Below are positions 23,530 through 29,355 of a stretch of DNA of 29,355 nucleotides, one piece after another (position 1 is the first letter of the stretch; each line of letters starts with the position of its first letter). Position numbers and translations under genes: made by a program. The notes under the pieces were generated by a model that did no database searches, was not told where the DNA came from, and saw only the letters and a list, made by a program, of their open reading frames with translations. This DNA is from JAAEQG01 sp043803085 (GTDB lineage Bacteria > Planctomycetota > Phycisphaerae > UBA1845), in NCBI GenBank assembly GCA_043803085.1, contig JAZDKM010000026.1, positions 1 through 29,355 of the forward strand, given 5' to 3'.

Positions 23530-25491
23530 TCACTTGCCGCAAACCAGCAGTAGGTTCTGAGCGTTGCGCAGGTTGTTGAGGGCCTCGCGGAGCGGGGCGA
23601 AGTCCTCGGAAGCGATCGGACCCGTCGCCAAGTCGGCCGTGCGACGGAACCGGACGGTTCGGCCGTCGATCTCGGTTTGCTGGGCCAACGTCCCCCAGGA
23701 TCCCTGCAACAGGCTAAGGGGGGTCGGAACGGTCGTGGCGGTCCAGCCCTCCGGGAGTTCGATGGTCAGGTCGATGTTCTCGCGGACTGGGCCGGCCAGG
23801 TCCACCGCGGTCTTCCGGTACGAGCGGTTCAGCGGCAGGGGGAATTCGGTGAGGAACGCGGGCCCGGTGCCCAACGTGAGCAGGTACTGCGTGCCACACT
23901 TCTTGAGGGTTTCCTTCGAGGCTACATGGGCCGTTGCCCGCAGCACCTCATCGGATAGCGTCGCGACCGAATGCTCGGTGACTTTGAAGTCGCTGAGGAC
24001 TCGGGCCACCACGTTCTTGACCAACGCCTCTTGCGGGTCGGCGGTTTGCAGTGGCTCGGGATCATAGAAAGCCCCGGTGAGGCGGACGCGCAGCTCCCCG
24101 GCGGCCTTGCCTTCCGGGTCGATCGTCACTTTCCCGGTGATTTGGATTTCACTGGGCACCCGTTCGCCGCGGGCTTCAAGATAGGTGGCGTGCAGCGCAC
24201 CCGCTTCGGTGAGACCGAGTAACCAATGTTTCCCGAAACTCCCCGGATTCCTGAAGATGCCGTGCTGCGGGTGAATGTAGGTCCGCCCGTCGGGAAGTCC
24301 CGCCGCCACGACCACCCCCGCGAAAGCGGCTTCGGTGGGGACGCGCTCATCCCACGCGGCCGCCTCCACGGCGACCTCGACGGACGCCTCGAGCTCCAGC
24401 GCCCGCAGGGCGGCGGCGCACAACGCCGCCGCTTCCAAGGGATTCCCATAGTTCGAGCGGAGCACCTCGGCGGCCGGCCGGCACGCTAACGAACGTAACG
24501 CCTTGGGCGAATCGACGACGTTGAACGAGTCGTGCAGCTTCTTGGCCACTTTACGCACCCGCTCGAGCGGGTCGGCTTCATCCTTGACCGCGGCCTCGGC
24601 CAACTTCTTGATCGACTCGGTCGGTTGGGCCGCCGCGTCCACGCACCTCACGAATGCGGAGACCCAGGCCTGGGCGCTCGGACAGGTGCTGAAGCGCAGG
24701 CGCGGGCAGCGCTGCCGCCAAGGCGGCGCTTGCGGCTCCGCCGGCGACCCGGGCAAGTTGGCGAACGTCCAGGAAAACGTCGTCATTCCACCCGCGGCAG
24801 ACTGCGTGGGTTCGCTCGTGCCCATAGAGAGGTGATCGACGCCGTGGTGCAGCACGGTCCCTTCCGGGACCGTCACCGACACCACGCGCTGCACCGTCGG
24901 GTACTCATCGTCCAAGCGCAACTCCGCGCTGATCCACGGCAGCACGCCCGGCCGGGTGATGACCTCATAATCGAGTTCCAGAACTACATCGTTCTCGATG
25001 CCGCTGAAGCAGATCACCTGCTGTTGCCACGCGGCGTATTCCGACCAACCGCCGACGTCGTCCGGCCCCGCCAGGTTGAAGGAATAACTTGGCACGGGCA
25101 TGGTCCGGCCGTCGGGGAGGATGCTCTGGGCGGTATGGACCTTGAGCTCATCTTCCCCCGCGCAGAAGTCGAGGCGCGGGTCCGCGAAACGACCGATCGG
25201 CCGGGAGTTCAGCAGCTTGACCCAGCGGTGCTCGCGACGGCTGACCGACCCGTCGGGGCGCAGCGTCCAGTGGTGTTCCCAACGCAGGAGGACCGCGTCG
25301 TCCTCGGGAAACTGTTCCGCGCCGATACTCAGGTCCGGAGCGGTCGAAGCGGTGATGGCCGTGCGGGTCGCGGCATGGCAGCCCGGCGCGGCGACGAGGA
25401 ACAGGATCGCCGCCCCCAGGCCGACAAACCGAGACTGGGGCCGGCGTTGAGCAGCAAGGAACGGAACCTTGGTCATCATCCATTTCTCCAC
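23530..25491 (-). CDS. DUF3857/transglutaminase-fold protein lacking the catalytic Cys
   Basis: 653 residues; ATG at 25491 or 25476. The N-terminal signal (LGAAILFLVAAPGC) may be a lipoprotein signal with Cys at the lipobox (APGC) or a standard signal peptide ending CHA. The N-terminal half is a DUF3857 domain (LLRWEHHWTLRPDGSVSRREH, LELDYEVITRPGVLPWISAE). The transglutaminase-like core around residues 310-420 is degenerate: where active relatives have GxCKDKA, this has RSNYGNPLEAAALCAAAL, so the nucleophile is absent, and no matching His/Asp pair is evident (THIHPQHG-like segment only). It ends in a beta-rich DUF2569/3858-like C-terminal region. It is the last gene of a three-gene unit behind a paralogue with an intact triad, suggesting a pseudoenzyme partner in the periplasm. 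Confidence 0.8.
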   Translation of the reverse strand: MEKWMMTKVPFLAAQRRPQSRFVGLGAAILFLVAAPGCHAATRTAITASTAPDLSIGAEQFPEDDAVLLRWEHHWTLRPDGSVSRREHRWVKLLNSRPIGRFADPRLDFCAGEDELKVHTAQSILPDGRTMPVPSYSFNLAGPDDVGGWSEYAAWQQQVICFSGIENDVVLELDYEVITRPGVLPWISAELRLDDEYPTVQRVVSVTVPEGTVLHHGVDHLSMGTSEPTQSAAGGMTTFSWTFANLPGSPAEPQAPPWRQRCPRLRFSTCPSAQAWVSAFVRCVDAAAQPTESIKKLAEAAVKDEADPLERVRKVAKKLHDSFNVVDSPKALRSLACRPAAEVLRSNYGNPLEAAALCAAALRALELEASVEVAVEAAAWDERVPTEAAFAGVVVAAGLPDGRTYIHPQHGIFRNPGSFGKHWLLGLTEAGALHATYLEARGERVPSEIQITGKVTIDPEGKAAGELRVRLTGAFYDPEPLQTADPQEALVKNVVARVLSDFKVTEHSVATLSDEVLRATAHVASKETLKKCGTQYLLTLGTGPAFLTEFPLPLNRSYRKTAVDLAGPVRENIDLTIELPEGWTATTVPTPLSLLQGSWGTLAQQTEIDGRTVRFRRTADLATGPIASEDFAPLREALNNLRNAQNLLLVCGK

Positions 25492-25499
25492 GGTCTTCG

Positions 25500-25515
25500 G
25501 CTGATAGCTGATAGC
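25500..25515. repeat. Short heptamer repeat GCTGATA between the two DUF3857 genes
   Basis: Two units of GCTGATA plus GC, filling most of the 27-bp gap between the genes. It is the same heptamer, on the opposite strand, as in the 23S helix 45 insert at 144-303. Confidence 0.8.
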
Positions 25516-25518
25516 TTG

Positions 25519-27531
25519 TTAATCTTCCTCAACTGTGCAGACGATCCACGCCTCCGTGATCTCCTTCATGGCCTCGACCGCTTTCTTCCAGTCCGGATAA
25601 TCCTTGGGCGGGATGATGTGGTTCTTGAGCGCCAACTCGAAACGATACGTCAGCGTCCCCTCGCCGGGCGTGGCCTCGAAGGTCAGCGCCGCCGAGCCCG
25701 AATCCAGGGTTTTCTTGTCCGGGACGTGCTTGACCTTCCACCCGGGCGGCAGCTTCAGGGTCTCCTCATAACGCACCAAACGGGTGGCCCGCATCCGCAT
25801 CCCGAACTCGCGCTTCTCGGTGTCAACCGGGTAGAAGAAATCGGGGATCAACCAGTTGGCCAACGGATGCGACATCAGGGGGAGACGGAACAGCCGCACC
25901 CGCTGCGCGCCGGCGGCATAGCCGGAGGCCGACACTTTCATGTCTACGTGTCCGTCGCGGGAATAGTCGCGGGGATCGGTGAAGGCGAATTCCTCGAGCC
26001 GGGCGTTGGGGGCGATGTTCAGGGCCTGCTCGAAGGCGGCCCGTTGCTCGGGCTTGGGATAACGGTCCGCGTACCGCCGCAGATAGGTGCAGGGATAGCC
26101 CTGCAGGTCCATGGTGATCCGCGTGGACAACGTGCCCTCGGGGCCGAGCACGCCCTCGCTCCGGCAGACGAGCTGGTTGTACTCCGGCGGGTAGTAGGGC
26201 GACAGGGTGAGCGTCTGGCCCTCCGGCGTGCCATACACCAGATGCTGCAGCGCCTCGCGGCTGGACCACATCTCGCGGCTCAGGGGAATCCACGTGGGAT
26301 CGAGGATACGGAAGCTGCCGTCCGGTTCCTTCAGCACCGTAACCGTGTGGTTGAACTGATCGGCGGGGATGGTCTCGACCCGCGAGCCGGCCATGGTCAA
26401 CGCCGGATAGGCCTCGAACCCGGCGGCCCGCAGCAGGGTCACCAGCATGCCGGCCTTGTCCTTGCACACGCCGCCGAGATCGCGGATGGTTTCGGTCCCT
26501 TTGTGCAGCGTAAAGCCCTCGCAGGGGCCGCGGCTCGTGCCGTAGTACCGGACGTTGTCCGCCACCCAGTGGTTCAACGCGGCGATCCTGGCTTCGTCGT
26601 CGTTCAGACCGGCGGTCAGCTCGGCCACCTTGGCCCGGACTTCGTCGTCGGCGTCGAACTGGGCCTTGTTCGCGTCCCAGAACCAGCGTGATTTCATCTC
26701 CCAGTCGGGCACGGTGGCCATCACCAGCTTGACGGCGCAGTCGTCGGGGGCGAGTCCGTGCGGCTCTTCTTTGAGCTTGGGGATGTTCTCGTTCGAGAAC
26801 GTGTACACGTGCCGGTCGCCCGCGAACCAGAGCGAGGACTTCAGGTTGCCGTTGTAGACCTCGTACTGGACCGGTTTGTCCTTGGGCATGTGCACCGAGT
26901 AGCGCTTCTTGAGGATCGGGTAGTTGTTCTGGAAGAGCGTGACCTCGTACCAGTGGCCGGGCATCGGCGGCTGGAGCGTCTCGCCGCCGGCACGGCTCGC
27001 CGACGCCTCCGCATCACCCAGGTAAGCGATGTTGTACCCGATCTTGCTGATGCGGATTTCCAGGCCATCACCGATCTCCAGACGTGGGATGTCCAACACG
27101 TGCTGCCGGTTGCCCCAGTAGATGGCGTGTTGGGGCGCCGGCTGGGTGATCACTGCGGTAACCGCCACCTCTTCGAGGCCGCCGTCTTTGCGGTGGATAC
27201 GGACCGCCTTGACCGTGATCCGATTGGTCGCGGGGTCGAACTCTTGGCGGAGCACCGCCTGGGAGCGCACGCCGGCGTCGGTCAAGACCTTGATGACCTG
27301 ACAGCTTTCGGTAGTGGCCAGGCCGCTGTCCTGAACATACACGTCCGCCTCATCGAGGACATAGACCAGGTCGGCGTTGTCGTAGTCCTTGGACTCTTTC
27401 GCGGAGGCAAGCATCTGCTTGATCTCGTCCGCGGTGGCCGGTTGGGGCGGCCCCGCCGCGTTCGCGGCCAGCGCTCCCGCCCCGAGAATCCAGAGGATGA
27501 CGGTGCCCCTCGCCACGCATCGGTGAGTCAT
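25519..27531 (-). CDS. DUF3857 domain-containing transglutaminase-like protein
   Basis: 670 residues with a cleavable signal (GTVILWILGAGALAANA). The DUF3857 domain occupies about 50-270 (ADVYVQDSGLATTESCQVIKVL to VPDWEMKSRWFW). The transglutaminase-like core (about 300-420) carries a full triad: Cys356 in GGVCKDKAGML, His395 in DQFNHTV and Asp411 in ILDPTW. A beta-rich C-terminal domain follows. Such secreted proteins are common in Bacteroidetes and Planctomycetes; the substrate is unknown, and peptide or amide cleavage or crosslinking in the cell envelope is inferred from the fold. It starts 4 nt after the lipoprotein gene's stop and is followed 27 bp later by its Cys-less paralogue, so all three are probably one transcript. 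Confidence 0.88.
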   Translation of the reverse strand: MTHRCVARGTVILWILGAGALAANAAGPPQPATADEIKQMLASAKESKDYDNADLVYVLDEADVYVQDSGLATTESCQVIKVLTDAGVRSQAVLRQEFDPATNRITVKAVRIHRKDGGLEEVAVTAVITQPAPQHAIYWGNRQHVLDIPRLEIGDGLEIRISKIGYNIAYLGDAEASASRAGGETLQPPMPGHWYEVTLFQNNYPILKKRYSVHMPKDKPVQYEVYNGNLKSSLWFAGDRHVYTFSNENIPKLKEEPHGLAPDDCAVKLVMATVPDWEMKSRWFWDANKAQFDADDEVRAKVAELTAGLNDDEARIAALNHWVADNVRYYGTSRGPCEGFTLHKGTETIRDLGGVCKDKAGMLVTLLRAAGFEAYPALTMAGSRVETIPADQFNHTVTVLKEPDGSFRILDPTWIPLSREMWSSREALQHLVYGTPEGQTLTLSPYYPPEYNQLVCRSEGVLGPEGTLSTRITMDLQGYPCTYLRRYADRYPKPEQRAAFEQALNIAPNARLEEFAFTDPRDYSRDGHVDMKVSASGYAAGAQRVRLFRLPLMSHPLANWLIPDFFYPVDTEKREFGMRMRATRLVRYEETLKLPPGWKVKHVPDKKTLDSGSAALTFEATPGEGTLTYRFELALKNHIIPPKDYPDWKKAVEAMKEITEAWIVCTVEED

Positions 27532-27535
27532 GCGA

Positions 27536-28054
27536 TTACCCCTCCAACGCCGGATTCGGAATCGTCCCGACCTGTTCCGCGAGGTCGTCGCCGAGGTAGT
27601 CGTCCTCCTCGAAACGCTCGATCTCTTCCTGAAAAATGATCGCGTTGTTCTGCTCGACCACCTCGATGTAGTACCCGTCGGTCGAAACCAGGAACGGTCG
27701 GCGTCCGCCGAAGCCGTCCGGCCCGGAACCGAAGCGGATGTTGATCCGCGGCGTGCCGTCGATCAGGATGGTCGCGCCCTCGGCCTCGCAAACGGTGCAG
27801 ACCTTCTCGTTAGCGAATTGGACCATGCCGTTGGTGCCGATTACGACGAAACGCTCGTCCAGATCGTTGACGTCGCGAATGCTCGCGTACTCATCATCCT
27901 GGTTAGCGGGGTCGGGATCGCCCCAGACTATGATCTCATCGGGCAGCGCGGGCACCCCCGACCCGCCGCCACAGCCAACCAGGCCACCCATAACCAGCAG
28001 CATCATGCCCACTGACCACCCACAGACCGGTATTCGCCCTGATGGCACGTTCAT
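27536..28054 (-). CDS. Predicted lipoprotein of unknown function
   Basis: 172 residues from the ATG at 28054, or 170 from a GTG at 28048. The Shine-Dalgarno AAGGAG lies only 1 nt before the ATG but 7 nt before the GTG, so the GTG is the better-spaced start. Longer frames reaching 28147 are excluded because the promoter lies at 28131-28159. A signal (MMLLVMGGLVGC) ends in a clear lipobox, so the mature protein is lipid-anchored at Cys. The mature region is acidic and beta-rich, with ERFVVIGTNGMVQFANEKV, a CTVC pair and a Glu/Asp-rich tail. It is the first gene of the operon with the two DUF3857 proteins; it may be a tether or partner of them. Confidence 0.7.
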   Translation of the reverse strand: MNVPSGRIPVCGWSVGMMLLVMGGLVGCGGGSGVPALPDEIIVWGDPDPANQDDEYASIRDVNDLDERFVVIGTNGMVQFANEKVCTVCEAEGATILIDGTPRINIRFGSGPDGFGGRRPFLVSTDGYYIEVVEQNNAIIFQEEIERFEEDDYLGDDLAEQVGTIPNPALEG

Positions 28055-28130
28055 ACTCCTTAGCTTGCCGTCCCGCAGGGAACCACCGCCCGGCGCCCAC
28101 GCCGACGCCGAATGACGGGTGAACGATCTC

Positions 28131-28159
28131 ATTGTAGCTCCCCGCATCGGCCCTTACAA
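28131..28159 (-). promoter_or_regulatory. Promoter of the lipoprotein-DUF3857 operon
   Basis: Minus strand TTGTAA (28159-28154), a 17-nt spacer and TACAAT (28136-28131). A leader of about 70 nt separates it from the start codon at 28054, and its position rules out starts further upstream. Confidence 0.65.
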
Positions 28160-28202
28160 TCGCGGTTGGCTGACGGGAAAAAAGGGGGTCAGGAGCTGTT
28201 CT

Positions 28203-28328
28203 CTAGCAGCCTGTGGTGAAACCGCCTTGGTCTGTGGGACCGGCTTTCCAGCCGGTCTTCTTCGGGGTAAGAAGCGACATTGACCGGCTGGAAAGCCGGT
28301 CCCACGGACTTTCACCACGGGCTGCTAG
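28203..28328. repeat. 126-bp palindromic dispersed element, copy 2
   Basis: Reverse orientation copy of 9555-9680, same length and about 97% identical, with the same CTAGCAG/CTGCTAG ends. It lies 18 bp upstream of the ndk start codon, so the ndk transcript must cross it or start within it. Confidence 0.92.
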
Positions 28329-28346
28329 AGGAAAGGACTGGGCTTC

Positions 28347-28808
28347 GTGGAACGGACATTGATGATTCTCAAGCCGGACTGTGTGCAGCGGCGTTTGATC
28401 GGTCGGACCCTGCAACGCTTCGAGGACAAAGGCCTGACCATCGTCGGCATGAAGATGATCCGCATCTCCCGCGAACTGGCCGAACGCCACTATGCCCCGC
28501 ATCGGGGCAAGCCTTTCTATCCCGGTCTGCTGGACTACGTCACTTCCGGTCCCGTCGTGGTCCTGGTGCTGCAAGGGGTGCGGTGCATCGAGATGGCCCG
28601 CACCCTGATGGGCAAGACTTTCGGGTACGAGGCCGCCCCGGGGACCATTCGCGGCGATTGGGGGGTAAGCAAGACCTTCAACCTCGTCCACGGCAGCGAC
28701 TCGCCGGAGTCGGCCCGAACGGAAATCGCCCTCTACTTCGAGCCGGGCGAACTTCTGGACTATCCGGCGCCCGGCGGCGAATGGATTTCCAAGCCCGATG
28801 AGGTTTAG
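28347..28808 (+). CDS. ndk: Nucleoside diphosphate kinase
   Basis: 153 residues starting at a GTG (28347); GAGGAAAGGA precedes it at about 10 nt. The enzyme transfers the gamma phosphate of ATP to NDPs through a phosphohistidine. Diagnostic blocks are ERTLMILKPDCVQR at the N-terminus, the Kpn-loop region (RGKPFYPGLLDYVTSGPVV), TFGYEAAPGTIRGDWG (usually NPxxAxPGTIRGDF) and the active-site NLVHGSDS with His115 as nucleophile. Length is slightly more than the usual 140-150. Two familiar residues differ: the common 'N-HGSDS' and 'DF' contexts read as NLVHGSDS and DW. The upstream 126-bp repeat probably sits in its leader or promoter. Confidence 0.97.
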   Translation: MERTLMILKPDCVQRRLIGRTLQRFEDKGLTIVGMKMIRISRELAERHYAPHRGKPFYPGLLDYVTSGPVVVLVLQGVRCIEMARTLMGKTFGYEAAPGTIRGDWGVSKTFNLVHGSDSPESARTEIALYFEPGELLDYPAPGGEWISKPDEV

Positions 28809-28879
28809 CGGCCAGCGCCGTCTCGGCGGTTGGCCAGGGGGGGGTCAGCCCCCGGTATCATAAACTCTCTGATTTGGGC

Positions 28880-28908
28880 TTTACAACCCAAGGTCGATCC
28901 GCGATAAT
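28880..28908 (+). promoter_or_regulatory. Promoter of the pseudopilin gene
   Basis: TTTACA (28880-28885), a 17-nt spacer and GATAAT (28903-28908). It leaves a leader of about 130 nt that contains an imperfect 10-bp stem (28945-28954 with 28976-28985, nine pairs). Confidence 0.6.
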
Positions 28909-29046
28909 AGAAATGGTCGTTATAGTTGGATGCGCGGTGCCCGCGAGCCGACGCATCGAGCCACGCCGAATGCCTGCATCGGCTCCGCCTGCACAGTTCT
29001 CCAAGGGTTTTGAGGGACTGGAAGGTCTTAATAGGGGAACTATGTA

Positions 29047-29355
29047 ATGAGTGTATGTGTTCATGTGGAAAGTGCGCCAAGAGCTAGGCACTCCCAAGGG
29101 TTCACGCTGGTGGAATTATTGGTGGTGGTTTCGATCATCGCGTTGTTGATCGCGATCCTGTTGCCCTCGCTGCGCAAGGCCCGCGAGCAGGCCAAGCTGG
29201 CCACCTGCCTGGCCAACCTGACCGGCCTCTCCAAGGCCAGCTTGACCTACGCGGCGGAGGACACCGATGAAAACATGATCCCGGTGCCGGTGTGGCAGGT
29301 GCTCTACGACGCGGCCGGCACCATCGAGTGGGGCGGCAAGGCGGGCCAGGGGCAG
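29047..29355 (+). CDS. Type II secretion/type IV pilin-like protein, 5' part (runs off window)
   Basis: 103 codons visible from the ATG at 29047, with AGGGGA about 8 nt upstream. An 18-residue basic leader ends in Gly18; prepilin peptidase should cut before Phe19 (FTLVELLVVVSIIALL), leaving Glu at position +5, the canonical class III signal and membrane helix. After the helix, LPSLRKAREQAKLATCLANL is the segment typical of planctomycete pseudopilin-like proteins (DUF1559/H-X9-DG group), which occur in many copies per genome. The C-terminal part, including any H-X9-DG motif, is beyond the window. A promoter lies at 28880-28908. Confidence 0.9.
   Translation, partial: MSVCVHVESAPRARHSQGFTLVELLVVVSIIALLIAILLPSLRKAREQAKLATCLANLTGLSKASLTYAAEDTDENMIPVPVWQVLYDAAGTIEWGGKAGQGQ

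Noticed and set aside
24532..26691. 719-codon plus-strand frame opposite the DUF3857 genes
   Set aside because: It crosses two clear minus-strand genes and has no recognisable domain; it is a GC-driven shadow.
28945..28985. GACGCATCGAGCC in the pseudopilin leader as a GEMM-type c-di-GMP riboswitch
   Set aside because: GACGC-AGCC resembles part of the motif, but the GGGCAAACC strand and the tetraloop stem are missing; only a simple imperfect hairpin is present.

Overview
The window looks like a chromosomal segment of a GC-rich member of the Planctomycetota. The evidence is indirect but consistent. The 23S rRNA gene has its own promoter and boxA and no 16S rRNA gene in front of it. A pseudopilin ends the window with the N-terminal segment typical of planctomycete H-X9-DG-type proteins. 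There are DUF3857-transglutaminase proteins, a class A RNase P RNA, and many dispersed palindromic repeats. I cannot place it below phylum level.

Layout. 1-2011 (minus): the 5' part of a 23S rRNA gene, interrupted by two palindromic inserts, with a leader carrying boxA and a sigma70-like promoter. 2012-2857: no gene, only degenerate dispersed repeats. 2858-8065 (plus): a probable two-gene conflict (defence) module, made of a two-helix membrane protein and a 1457-residue TIR-CHAT-STAND NTPase-TPR protein. 8066-9723: no protein gene, but rnpB on the minus strand among five kinds of repeat. 9724-18179 (minus): housekeeping genes: a LolD/LolC-E type exporter, a small unknown protein, lysS, a GT39-like membrane glycosyltransferase disrupted in frame by repeats, a pteridine-reductase-like SDR, a one-helix membrane protein and a CbpA/DnaJ co-chaperone. 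18287-19735 (plus): a double nitrilase-fold protein. 19747-23514: a lower-GC block bounded by inverted repeats, holding a DinB-like gene, four small unknown genes and an IS1-like DDE transposase. 23530-28054 (minus): an operon of a lipoprotein and two DUF3857/transglutaminase proteins, one with the catalytic triad and one without. 28347-28808 (plus): ndk. 29047 to the end (plus): a truncated pseudopilin gene.

The strongest candidate for an undescribed system is the 2858-8065 pair. One polypeptide carries a TIR domain with its putative catalytic Glu, a CHAT protease domain with its His/Cys dyad, a P-loop STAND switch and a TPR sensor, and it sits behind a two-TM protein that could be its membrane effector or protease target. 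Three other patterns cross gene boundaries. Heptanucleotide tandem repeats (four unit sequences, all period 7) have entered rRNA, coding and intergenic DNA. A 126-bp palindromic element is present in two copies about 97% identical, with a decayed relative inside a CDS. At least five genes have a -10 box only 6-7 nt before the ATG, suggesting leaderless mRNAs.
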